Source: CAYNUJ01 sp964573255
GTDB lineage: Bacteria; Bacteroidota; Ignavibacteria; Ignavibacteriales; Melioribacteraceae
Direction: 5' to 3'
NCBI GenBank assembly: GCA_964573255.1
Contig: CAZNJB010000055.1
Span: 1-16,324, forward strand
Length of the DNA stretch: 16,324 nt
Shown here: one piece after another, positions 7,475 through 13,084 of the stretch
How the letters are laid out: each line of letters starts with the position of its first letter
Position numbering within the stretch: position 1 is the first letter of the stretch
Notes under the pieces: generated by a model
What the model was told of the DNA's origin: nothing
What the model saw: the letters and a program-made list of their open reading frames with translations, nothing else
Database searches by the model: none
Position numbers and translations under genes: made by a program

Positions 7475-7804
7475 TTATTCTATTGGCGCTATTTTATAAC
7501 CAAATAAATCAAGTATCATTTCCAACGCTCTCCTCACTGAAGGAACGTATATCTTTTTGTCTATTTCGGGATTTTGGGGATCATAATAATGTGTCATTTT
7601 ATCAACGTTGCTTTGCTGCGCTTCGTGAAAAGCAAAAAGTATTTCCACAATTTTTTCTTGCTTCTCAACGTCCATTATCGGCGCACGTTGAGCAATTTCT
7701 TTTTCTTCCGCTTCATTAATAATCTCAATAATTCTTTTTGTTACCGCCCGTGGTAAATTCTCTTCGCCTAAAGCCACTATTATATGTGTGTAATTAACTT
7801 TCAT
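7475..7804 (-). CDS. Protein upstream of the primase, unknown function
   Basis: This 109-residue protein is not recognised. It is acidic and largely helical, with no membrane segment, Cys pair or nucleotide-binding motif. The middle (RAVTKRIIEIINEAEEKEIAQR) is amphipathic and the C-terminal third (PSVRRALEMILDLFGYKI) is more hydrophobic. Its ATG overlaps the previous stop as ATGA, and its own stop is two bases before the primase start. It therefore belongs to the replication operon and may be a primase or helicase accessory protein, which is inference from position only. Confidence 0.7.
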   Translation of the reverse strand: MKVNYTHIIVALGEENLPRAVTKRIIEIINEAEEKEIAQRAPIMDVEKQEKIVEILFAFHEAQQSNVDKMTHYYDPQNPEIDKKIYVPSVRRALEMILDLFGYKIAPIE

Positions 7805-8109
7805 TCCGCCACCTCGCTCAAATTATTGGTATTATTATTTTTTCCTAAAGACTCTATAAACCTTTCCAGCTTATTGGCATAATGTCTTTCAAGGTATTGG
7901 TAATTTGCAATTTTATCTCCTAAGTTTTTTTCAATATATTGAATAGCCTCTTCTTTGGATAGACAATACTTGCGATATTTAGCCTCAATCGACACTCTTT
8001 CGCCTTTTATTCGAATGGTTTTCTTGTTCTTCCTTTCAACCAATACCCGCTTAATCGATGGATTTGGGTAATACCACGCCTCATACATTCTGATTCTTTT
8101 CTTTTCCAT
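7801..8109 (-). CDS. Small basic protein, unknown function
   Basis: This 102-residue protein is unrecognised. The first half is strongly basic with beta-like pattern (AWYYPNPSIKRVLVERKNKKTIRIKGE), the second half helical (SKEEAIQYIEKNLGDKIANYQYLERHYANKLERFIESL), ending in an Asn-rich tail NNNTNNLSEVAE. The start has AGAAGG at good spacing. The C-terminal eight codons (NNLSEVAE) are nearly repeated 430 bases upstream at 8234-8260, at the 5' end of a tRNA-like element. This suggests the tail was gained or duplicated along with that sequence. Confidence 0.7.
   Translation of the reverse strand: MEKKRIRMYEAWYYPNPSIKRVLVERKNKKTIRIKGERVSIEAKYRKYCLSKEEAIQYIEKNLGDKIANYQYLERHYANKLERFIESLGKNNNTNNLSEVAE
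7804..7830. repeat. 27-bp direct repeat, copy at a gene's 3' end
   Basis: This matches 8234-8260 at 25 of 27 positions without gaps. This copy encodes the last residues of the small protein at 7801-8109. The other copy begins the tRNA-like element. Confidence 0.7.
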
Positions 8110-8137
8110 TTTTAACCTTCTTGTTTTTTAATTTTTA

Positions 8138-8249
8138 GAGCAAGGGCGGGATTCGAACCCTGCACGCTTCGACCCAACCACCTACCATTCGAAGCACTTT
8201 CTTGAACTGTCAAGTCAATGTTGCGTCTCACCCTTCCGCCACCTTGCTC
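8138..8249 (-). ncRNA. tRNA-like element (class II shape, no normal anticodon loop)
   Basis: Read on the minus strand, the ends pair perfectly over 8 bp: GAGCAAGG (8242-8249) with CCTTGCTC (8138-8145). After the 5' arm comes TGGCGGAAGGGTGAGACGC, which resembles a tRNA-Leu D-arm, then a 7-bp stem GCTTCGA/TCGAAGC with a 16-base loop where a long variable arm would lie, then a GGGTTCGAATCCC T-loop. The anticodon region (8200-8222) does not give a 5-bp stem with a 7-base loop; it folds best as CTTGA/TCAAG with a 4-base CAGT loop. The T-stem has two mismatches beyond its 3-bp core. No CCA is encoded. It is either a decayed phage tRNA or a tRNA mimic. No protein gene covers it. Confidence 0.55.
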
Positions 8250-8260
8250 AAATTATTTGT
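8234..8260. repeat. 27-bp direct repeat, copy at the tRNA-like element
   Basis: This partner of 7804-7830 differs at two positions. It covers the tRNA-like element's 5' acceptor strand and D-arm start, and runs into the end of the gene at 8253-8471. Confidence 0.7.
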
Positions 8261-8471
8261 TCTTGTCTTTATTTTTATTATTTAATACAAAACTTTTCTC
8301 AGGTGTTATCTCAATATCATAATGCCAATCAACGCTGGTATTATGTGCAAGAAGATATACCAAACCATTTGAGTTTATCTGAATAGCAGTTACTATTCGT
8401 TCATTTTGGTCTGGGTCGGTTTTCAGATAAACTATATCGCCAATCTCATATTTGTTTTCTATCAACATCAT
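8253..8471 (-). CDS. Small conserved-looking phage protein (GDIVYLKTD type), unknown function
   Basis: This 72-residue protein begins MMLIENKYEIGDIVYLKTDPDQNERIV. The pattern of a short beta-barrel (GDIVYLKTDP..RIVTAIQI..GLVYLLA..) is familiar from small proteins of Bacteroidota mobile elements, whose role is not known to me. The fold may be SH3- or KOW-like. The tail is Asn/Lys-rich. AGAGGA lies 9-10 bases before the first ATG; a second ATG follows at once. Its stop falls within the 27-bp repeat at the start of the tRNA-like element. Confidence 0.75.
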   Translation of the reverse strand: MMLIENKYEIGDIVYLKTDPDQNERIVTAIQINSNGLVYLLAHNTSVDWHYDIEITPEKSFVLNNKNKDKNK

Positions 8472-8501
8472 TTATTTTTTCCTCTATGTTTCACCTTTGT
8501 T

Positions 8502-8535
8502 TCCATTCTCCATTATCAATTATCAATTCTCAATT
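8502..8535. repeat. 34-bp dispersed repeat, copy 2
   Basis: This matches 1034-1067 at 30 of 34 positions. It fills most of the gap between the genes at 8253-8471 and 8558-9037 and consists of imperfect ATCAATT-type units. As with the first copy, it sits in an intergenic gap of the leftward operon. Confidence 0.65.
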
Positions 8536-8557
8536 CAAAACCGCCTTTCTGTTACTT

Positions 8558-9037
8558 TCATTTCGACTCCGTTGTTGGATAGATTTTATGTAGATCGCCT
8601 TGTAAATGAATTCGCCTTAATGCACTATACATCATTCGATATTCTGCATCTATATTTTTTTCAAATCTCATTGTTTCGCCAGTTCTATACCACACATTCC
8701 CTTTTGGCGCAATAATCTTTTTTACCTTCTTACCATTCCAGTAAAGCAAGCCCCATTTCTCTGGCAATTCCTCTGGTTTTATCAATCCTTCTTCGCAAAG
8801 GAAAAACCGAAAATCGCCAATACCTTGTTCTGGAATTCTACGAAATAATTTTTTCTTATCCGCAAAAAAATCAGTACGTGAAGCCTTGCATTCTACCAAA
8901 ATCGTGTAATCACTTCGAAGCCCAAAAGCATCTGGTATTTCTGGAACCGCTGTTACAAACTCTGTAAAAACAACTCCGCACCTTACTGTATTGTAGAGCC
9001 ATCGCTCTGCAACTTTTACAAGCTCTCTATGATTCAT
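8558..9037 (-). CDS. PD-(D/E)xK nuclease-like protein
   Basis: This 159-residue protein has the core of the PD-(D/E)xK nuclease fold. An N-terminal helix (ELVKVAERWLYNTV) is followed by a strand ending in PDAFGL (D36) and then YTILVECKAS with E49-C-K51, the E-x-K catalytic pair. Next is SRTDFFADKKKLFRRIPEQGIGDFRFFLCEEGLI, where DKKK and the following strand fit restriction-like or MmcB/VRR-type nucleases. A DNA-processing or repair role is likely, but the substrate cannot be told from sequence. The start has only a weak upstream purine run (TTAGAGAA), 48 bases after the preceding small zinc-protein gene. Confidence 0.7.
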   Translation of the reverse strand: MNHRELVKVAERWLYNTVRCGVVFTEFVTAVPEIPDAFGLRSDYTILVECKASRTDFFADKKKLFRRIPEQGIGDFRFFLCEEGLIKPEELPEKWGLLYWNGKKVKKIIAPKGNVWYRTGETMRFEKNIDAEYRMMYSALRRIHLQGDLHKIYPTTESK

Positions 9038-9085
9038 TTTGGATATTCTCTAATTTGTAAATGTTTAGGGAATTGATTTATATCT

Positions 9086-9184
9086 TTAACTACCTTTCCA
9101 TTGATATTTAACTGCTTTACCACAATGTTTGCATCTGTATAGATTTCTCATTCCGCTATCTCGCACGAATTTTATTTTTATCAT
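9086..9184 (-). CDS. Small zinc-knuckle-like peptide (32 residues)
   Basis: This short gene is below usual calling length. Its ATG overlaps the previous gene's stop as ATGA, with GGGTGGA just upstream, and the frame closes at TAA at 9086. The product begins MIKIKFVRDSGMRNLYRCK and contains CKHCGK, one half of a zinc ribbon, then a basic tail (VKYQWKGS). A single CxxC could bind zinc as a dimer. The stop/start overlap, the CxxC and the filling of an otherwise empty gap support a real gene. Function unknown. Confidence 0.55.
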   Translation of the reverse strand: MIKIKFVRDSGMRNLYRCKHCGKAVKYQWKGS

Positions 9185-9564
9185 TCCACCCACATTTCAC
9201 CATAAGCTTCTTTTTCTGCGCTTTCTAATCCGGTTATATTTGCAACTCCGGTAGGCTCATTGGACACGCCGCATGGAACAATCGGATAAAGGCTCATTTT
9301 CTTCATCACCGACGAAATAACTTCATCAAGCGTATCCACATTGCTCCCTTCCTCGAAGCCGCGCCGGAAATATTCTTGCTTCAGCGCATCGCGTTCCAAT
9401 TCTTTTTGATACATTTCCGCTTTCAACTCGGAAGAGCGCTGCACGGCGTTATCGTACAACTTGCACATATCTTTCCAATTCTCCTTCCAGATATGTCTCG
9501 CCAGCAAATACCCGGCGGCAAACATTATAGCTGCTACAATTATTATGTTTAATGTTGTTTGCAT
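9181..9564 (-). CDS. Membrane-anchored coiled-coil protein, unknown function
   Basis: This 127-residue protein has an N-terminal hydrophobic helix (about 6-22, LNIIIVAAIMFAAGYLLAR) followed by a charged helical region (24-68, KENWKDMCKLYDNAVQRSSELKAE onward) and an acidic C-terminus with Pro and Gly. This single-pass layout with an extended helix resembles spanin-like or scaffold proteins, but there is no lysis cassette nearby, so I do not assign that role. AAGGTGAT precedes the ATG. It is embedded in the early operon among small accessory genes. Confidence 0.7.
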   Translation of the reverse strand: MQTTLNIIIVAAIMFAAGYLLARHIWKENWKDMCKLYDNAVQRSSELKAEMYQKELERDALKQEYFRRGFEEGSNVDTLDEVISSVMKKMSLYPIVPCGVSNEPTGVANITGLESAEKEAYGEMWVE

Positions 9565-9575
9565 TTCATCACCTT

Positions 9576-9851
9576 TTATTCTTCACTAAATAAATATATC
9601 CTTGCACACTCGTTATGCAACGGTTTGGCGTCTTTATACTTCAAGGGATTTTTATTCCACCAAGGGAAAGTATGCCACACCGAAATTCCGCAGTAAGCGC
9701 ATTTGCCGCGGTAAGGAGGAAGCGCCGATTTGGGAGTAAAAAGTAACTTGAAAAATCCTCTTATCCCCTTCAGCTTCCCACGCTTAATTTTATAAATTAA
9801 ATAATAAGTTTTCCGCGGGTTATGTCCGCGTGCCCATTCTTGTGCTGTCAT
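9576..9851 (-). CDS. Small zinc-binding-type protein, unknown function
   Basis: This 91-residue basic protein has a CAYC pair (about residues 52-55) and, further on, HNEC (79-82), a plausible C2HC zinc site related to HNH-like or zinc-ribbon folds. A full HNH active site is not visible, so a nuclease call would be speculation. The N-terminal half is very basic (KTYYLIYKIKRGKLKGIRGFFK), suited to nucleic-acid contact. The start is fixed by GGAGGTGAG seven bases upstream and the ATGA overlap with the preceding gene. Confidence 0.7.
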   Translation of the reverse strand: MTAQEWARGHNPRKTYYLIYKIKRGKLKGIRGFFKLLFTPKSALPPYRGKCAYCGISVWHTFPWWNKNPLKYKDAKPLHNECARIYLFSEE

Positions 9852-10171
9852 ACTCTCACCTCCGGCTTTAATAATTCCTCGTCCTCATCCTCCCACACTC
9901 CGAACAAAGTAAGCAAGCAAGAAAATGAATCGGGAGGATTGCTATCATATTCGACTTTTGATGCTTCGAATACCAATGTATTATTTGGAAATTCAATTAT
10001 TATATAATCACCGTCTTTTACTCCCCTTCCAATAAAGGACGCATCAGCGTGTCGTTTGTCTTCGTGCACATTAAACCAAATTCCATTCCATCCCCATCTT
10101 AATTTATCTTTTCTAAAGTCATGGAATGTTTTATTTATTAATTGTTGCTTCTCTATTTTTCTTTCATTCAT
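9848..10171 (-). CDS. Small acidic protein, unknown function
   Basis: I start at the ATG at 10171 (107 residues, MNERKIEKQQ), which overlaps the upstream stop as ATGA and has GGAGGTGAGA ahead. The frame is open to 10195 without support. The protein has a strand-rich middle (GDYIIIEFPNNTLVFEASKVEY) and an acidic C-terminus (WEDEDEELLKPEVRV). The final PEVRV is encoded by the next gene's ribosome binding site. No family is recognised. Confidence 0.7.
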   Translation of the reverse strand: MNERKIEKQQLINKTFHDFRKDKLRWGWNGIWFNVHEDKRHADASFIGRGVKDGDYIIIEFPNNTLVFEASKVEYDSNPPDSFSCLLTLFGVWEDEDEELLKPEVRV

Positions 10172-10716
10172 ATTCTCACCTCCGGTCTTACCCATTGAAC
10201 TCCGATAATACGGAAGAAATCTTTCTCTTCCGGCAGAGCAAGCGGCTTGCGATGAAAATCATATACAACGCCATCGCGCATTAAGAAGCCTTTACGTTTG
10301 GCAATCTTCACCAGCTCTTTGCTGAACCTCGCGGGGCCGGTCCTAATCGTAAAAATGTATCCCCAATTCTCCGGCGTACACATAAACAGATCGAGCGTCA
10401 AACCTTCCGGCAGCATTCTTTTTGTATATTTCCCGGAAGGGTCACCTTTGATCCGTTCCAACTTATTCACCTCATCTACAAAGCTCTGGATCGGCACTTC
10501 CTCCCCTTCGAACAATCCGGTTTTCCGCCATAGCTTTTTAGGTATGCACACAATTTCGATATCGTGCACAATTGAATTCTTCCGCCTGAGCGAACCGGCA
10601 ATTTCAATTCTTTCGCAATACGGAGAAAGTTTTTCCAAATACTTTTTGGCTATTTCGAGCGCGTGCGGATAAAGAAACGCCTGACGCTGCTCTACATTAG
10701 CTGCCATTACTTCCAT
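10168..10716 (-). CDS. DNA polymerase X-like nucleotidyltransferase
   Basis: This 182-residue protein matches the palm of the polymerase beta/X nucleotidyltransferase superfamily. IEIAGSLRRKNSIVHDIEIVC (38-57) carries the GS motif and the first two metal ligands as D52-x-E54, where DxD is usual. GLTLDLFMCTPENWGYIFTIRTGPARF (105-131) supplies the third acid D109 and the nucleotide-binding GPARF. The end (KRKGFLMRDGVVYD) matches the family. There is no N-terminal 8-kDa lyase or helix-hairpin-helix domain, so this is a minimal form. Role unproven: DNA repair, end processing or nucleotide modification of a nucleic acid are possible. AAGGAG lies eight bases before the first ATG. Its C-terminus PEVRI comes from the ribosome binding site of the next gene. 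Confidence 0.82.
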   Translation of the reverse strand: MEVMAANVEQRQAFLYPHALEIAKKYLEKLSPYCERIEIAGSLRRKNSIVHDIEIVCIPKKLWRKTGLFEGEEVPIQSFVDEVNKLERIKGDPSGKYTKRMLPEGLTLDLFMCTPENWGYIFTIRTGPARFSKELVKIAKRKGFLMRDGVVYDFHRKPLALPEEKDFFRIIGVQWVRPEVRI

Positions 10717-10808
10717 CCTTTAATCTCCTTCATTAATTCAAGGAATTCTTTCCCAGCGGTAATCAATAGCGCCGCCAAAACCGACAATATGATTAACCCA
10801 GCAATCAA
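10707..10808 (-). CDS. Small single-pass membrane peptide (33 residues)
   Basis: This short gene starts at a TTG at 10808, with AGAGGGG upstream inside the end of the preceding gene, and stops at TAA inside the nucleotidyltransferase gene's first codons. The product is a hydrophobic helix (IAGLIILSVLAALLITAG) followed by a charged tail (KEFLELMKEIKGWK). It exactly fills the gap between the two flanking genes. The TTG start and short length keep confidence moderate. Such peptides in phages often act on the host membrane or other membrane proteins, but no function can be assigned here. Confidence 0.5.
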   Translation of the reverse strand: MIAGLIILSVLAALLITAGKEFLELMKEIKGWK

Positions 10809-11038
10809 TTTTGTAAAACCCCTCTACTCGTTAACTGCTGCACTTCAATAGTCTTTTTCTGTTCTTCCAAATCGATAATTACATTCCGCACTTGGAAGAG
10901 AACGGTTTTGTTTTTGATTATCAACCCGGGACGAATATCTATAGCCGGTACTCTGTTTTTAATTCGTTCTCCGATCTGCTTCGCTTCTTCGTGGCTGTAT
11001 TCCTTCGGATTGTACAGCACATTCACATTTGTTTTCAT
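10805..11038 (-). CDS. Small protein, unknown function
   Basis: This 77-residue protein is unrecognised. It is basic, with an amphipathic helix (SHEEAKQIGERIKNRV) followed by beta-rich sequence (LIIKNKTVLFQVRNVIIDLEE). AAAGG lies about nine bases before the ATG. No Cys pairs, membrane segments or known motifs. It is part of the run of small accessory genes in the leftward operon. Confidence 0.65.
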   Translation of the reverse strand: MKTNVNVLYNPKEYSHEEAKQIGERIKNRVPAIDIRPGLIIKNKTVLFQVRNVIIDLEEQKKTIEVQQLTSRGVLQN

Positions 11039-11174
11039 CTTTAATTACCTTTATGTTTTCGTCATTTTGTGATGTTATGAAAATATCGTTTTCATTTTCA
11101 ACGTTTTGCAAAGTAATTGCATAACGTGTTTTCACTATTACCTTACAAAGCTTATCGCAATAGCGTACTAACAT
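10959..11174 (-). CDS. Doubtful small ORF between two better-supported genes
   Basis: A 71-codon frame that is the only candidate for the 113-bp gap between flanking genes. It overlaps the upstream gene by 23 bases and the downstream one by 80. The product starts MLVRYCDKLCKVIVKTRY and continues Asn/Glu-rich. GGAAG touches the ATG too closely to be a good ribosome binding site, and the last third simply reads the next gene out of frame. It may be spurious. Confidence 0.28.
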   Translation of the reverse strand: MLVRYCDKLCKVIVKTRYAITLQNVENENDIFITSQNDENIKVIKDENKCECAVQSEGIQPRRSEADRRTN

Positions 11175-11400
11175 CTTCCGCGTCCATCCATTTTTTAATG
11201 TATTTTTCGCCGCCGCATTTTGAGCATTCTATCTTCTTTGGCTCGGTAGGATCGTAACCAAATTCATAGCGGAATTTGATTATCTCATTCATCGGAACAT
11301 CTTCACCAACCCATTGCTCATCGAATAACGCCTTTTCGTAGGGAGTTATTGAACCGCTTCCGCCGCACTTATCACATTTCTCCCTTATTAAGATTTGCAC
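11152..11400 (-). CDS. Small DnaJ-like zinc-ribbon protein
   Basis: This 82-residue protein has two CxxCGG motifs, CDKCGGSG near the N-terminus (residues 9-16) and CSKCGGEK (59-66), separated by a helical insert (YEKALFDEQW..MNEIIKFRYEF). This is the spacing of a single DnaJ-type zinc ribbon, common in small phage proteins of unknown role that probably bind protein or nucleic acid. The start is GTG at 11400 with GAGGAG six bases upstream, inside the end of the upstream frames. Confidence 0.75.
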   Translation of the reverse strand: MQILIREKCDKCGGSGSITPYEKALFDEQWVGEDVPMNEIIKFRYEFGYDPTEPKKIECSKCGGEKYIKKWMDAEDVSTLLR

Positions 11401-11549
11401 TTTCTACTCCTCGGCTTTAACTTGAGCTGTTCCTTGCAAGGTCTGAATTCGTTTACTGAGTTTGTTAATACGTATTTGGAAATAATATTGTTCGGATCGT
11501 AGCCGTAATACTTGCATTTTTCTTTGAATGAAGCTAATTGCTTTGCCAT
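11388..11549 (-). CDS. Small ORF with strong ribosome binding site (53 residues), unknown
   Basis: Starts at the ATG at 11549 with GGGAGG four bases upstream. Product begins MAKQLASFKEKCKYYGYDPN and ends in a basic, Cys-containing tail; C12, C38 and C51 could bind metal. It overlaps the zinc-ribbon gene by 13 bases. The same DNA is also open in another frame (11404-11700), and only one may be used here. The good ribosome binding site and the natural-looking N-terminus favour this frame for the 3' half of the region. Confidence 0.5.
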   Translation of the reverse strand: MAKQLASFKEKCKYYGYDPNNIISKYVLTNSVNEFRPCKEQLKLKPRSRKCKS

Positions 11550-11700
11550 AATACCTCCCAAATTTTAACTTTAGAATTGCTTTTATTAGAACCAAAATCA
11601 GGAAACCGCCGCGGCATTTACCGCAGGCAATTGCGTATTCTCCGTTATGCTTTAATTCCACAGTGGAGAAGCCTTTTATTGATGTTATTGAAATGAACAT
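11404..11700 (-). CDS. ORF with possible membrane segment, partly overlapped by another frame
   Basis: About 98 residues from the ATG at 11700, which has AAAGG at usable spacing (another ATG two codons earlier is too close). The N-terminal half contains CGKC (residues about 26-29) followed by a hydrophobic stretch GGFLILVLIKAIL. The C-terminal half is basic and shares DNA with the 53-codon frame at 11388-11549. The first half, which nothing else covers, is probably coding. Whether the frame truly continues through the overlap is unclear, and a frameshift or sequencing indel is possible. Confidence 0.4.
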   Translation of the reverse strand: MFISITSIKGFSTVELKHNGEYAIACGKCRGGFLILVLIKAILKLKFGRYYGKAISFIQRKMQVLRLRSEQYYFQIRINKLSKRIQTLQGTAQVKAEE

Positions 11701-11718
11701 TTCCATACCTTTGTTCTT

Positions 11719-11928
11719 TTAACGAATTGCTACATACTTAAGCTCTACCTGTTCAAGCAAGTCCAGCTTAAACTCCCGCGCTGTACCATCCCGGAAAATT
11801 ATTTTCAGAATTCCGTTCAGCTTGATTATAGCTGCAATTTGATGTTTGTGCACCAGTACTCTATCTTCGAGTAAAATTAAGGTATCATCTGTTTCTTCTG
11901 GGAATGCAATTTTTTTTGAACCATTCAT
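11719..11928 (-). CDS. Small protein, unknown function
   Basis: This 69-residue protein has a perfect AGGAGG five bases before its ATG. It is mostly beta-pattern (DTLILLEDRVLVHKHQIAAIIKLNGILKIIFRDG) with a final helical segment. It may be a small barrel, but no family is recognised. It starts ten bases after the excisionase-like gene, in the same operon. Confidence 0.7.
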   Translation of the reverse strand: MNGSKKIAFPEETDDTLILLEDRVLVHKHQIAAIIKLNGILKIIFRDGTAREFKLDLLEQVELKYVAIR

Positions 11929-11937
11929 AACTTCCTC

Positions 11938-12174
11938 CTATGCGCTTTTTTGTTGGTGATAAAATTCATTTCTATTTAAGTAATCTTTAATTACTGAATG
12001 TCTGATATACTTGCGAGAGCCAATTAACACAAACGGCAATTCTCCCGATTCAATGAATTCTTTTTCGAATGTATCGCGGTTTTTCCGGAACAATAGAGCG
12101 GCTTCTGCTATGCTGAATAGATACGAGTCGGAATTCATTACAGTTAGCTTCTTTTTGGATGCTGTCTTAGCCAT
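11938..12174 (-). CDS. Excisionase-like HTH protein
   Basis: This 78-residue protein has a winged-helix DNA-binding domain of the excisionase/MerR-like HTH_17 type: LFSIAEAALLFRKNRDTFEK (about 19-38) forms the helix-turn-helix and GELPFVLIGSRKYIRHSVIKDYL (44-66) the wing and closing helix. Such proteins bend DNA at att sites to direct excision (Xis) or act as AlpA-type activators. It follows the triple-HTH gene with an 8-base overlap. The start of this gene (ATGGCTAAGACA) is nearly repeated inside the triple-HTH gene at 12722-12733, marking an old duplication. Confidence 0.72.
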   Translation of the reverse strand: MAKTASKKKLTVMNSDSYLFSIAEAALLFRKNRDTFEKEFIESGELPFVLIGSRKYIRHSVIKDYLNRNEFYHQQKSA

Positions 12175-13054
12175 TTTTTTGTCCCACTAATTTTTCTAAT
12201 AATTCTGCTATCCTATTAACTGAGCTTATTAGTTCTTCCAAAATTCTTTTATTTTCAAAATCCTTAGATGCTTTTGCTTCCCCTTCGCCGGTCATTAACC
12301 ATTTGATATCGCACCCTAATGCTTCCAATTTATTCCTTAGTTTTAGACCCGGCTTGCTTATGCCTCTTACGTAAGCTGATAAAGAACTCGGTTTACAGCT
12401 TAATTGTCTTTCCAATTCGGAAATAGAACCAAATTTTTCTCCCGCAAATTTTTTTAATCTTTCGGCAATTGCTTGTGGCTTCTCCTTATTCAACATCACA
12501 CCATCACCAGTCAAAAGCCAAGTGGTATTACAACCTAATTTTTCTAATTCGTTTAAGAATTTGTCGCCCGGATTGATTGTATTACGCACATAAGCATTAA
12601 GCGAATTTCTTTTTTTACCCATTTCCCTTTCCAATGCTGCTATGGAACCAAATTCTTTAATGGCAAACATTTTTAACCTTTCGCCTGTTGTTGTCTTCCC
12701 GCGTATCATTTTAATTGCTCTTGTCTTTTCCATTTTGTTGTCCAATAATTTTTCTAAAGAATCAGCTATACGGGTTAATACATTTATCAGTTTTGCCGTA
12801 GTTGTAGGTTTGCGAGAGGTCAGCTCCTTTTCCGGCAGGCGGTTCCCTGTCAAAAGCCAATAACGATCACACCCCAGTCTTTCCAATTCAGTTAAAAGTT
12901 TTAAGCCTGGCCGATTCCGCCCAAATATGTAGGGGCCTAAAGATTTTGGTGCTTTTTTTAATTGTCTTTCTAATTCAGCAACGCTACCAAAATTACGCAC
13001 TGCAAATATTTTAATTCGCTCTCCTATCTCTTTATATTTAGGCACAACCTTCAT
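12167..13054 (-). CDS. Triple-HTH CI-type regulator
   Basis: This 295-residue protein contains three copies of a 62-residue CI-repressor-type HTH module, at 11-72, 124-185 and 197-258. Each aligns without gaps and ends in LGC-(D/N)-x3-L-(L/M)-TG. All three align with one module in the rightward gene at 13857. An amphipathic helix after module 1 (RIADSLEKLLDNK, 95-107) is related to the C-terminal helix after module 3 (RIAELLEKLVGQK). This suggests fusion of two genes, one with a single module plus helix and one with two modules plus helix. The internal M108 sits at the junction. The start has AGGAGGAAAC directly before ATG. Binding of three adjacent half-sites, or cross-binding with the single-module repressor, is inferred. 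Confidence 0.88.
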   Translation of the reverse strand: MKVVPKYKEIGERIKIFAVRNFGSVAELERQLKKAPKSLGPYIFGRNRPGLKLLTELERLGCDRYWLLTGNRLPEKELTSRKPTTTAKLINVLTRIADSLEKLLDNKMEKTRAIKMIRGKTTTGERLKMFAIKEFGSIAALEREMGKKRNSLNAYVRNTINPGDKFLNELEKLGCNTTWLLTGDGVMLNKEKPQAIAERLKKFAGEKFGSISELERQLSCKPSSLSAYVRGISKPGLKLRNKLEALGCDIKWLMTGEGEAKASKDFENKRILEELISSVNRIAELLEKLVGQKNG

Positions 13055-13084
13055 GTTTCCTCCTTATTTTTTCCAAATCATCTA

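Noticed and set aside
8256..8471. CRISPR array or tandem repeats around the small genes at 7.8-8.5 kb
   Set aside because: Only one pair of imperfect 27-bp repeats is present, 430 bp apart with coding sequence between; there is no regular repeat-spacer pattern.
9181..9564. Rz-type spanin assignment for the membrane-anchored coiled-coil protein
   Set aside because: There is no lysis cassette or overlapping Rz1-like lipoprotein frame, and the location is in the early operon.
10298..10672. 124-codon plus-strand frame opposite the nucleotidyltransferase gene
   Set aside because: It mirrors a gene with conserved catalytic motifs on the other strand and has no translation signals.
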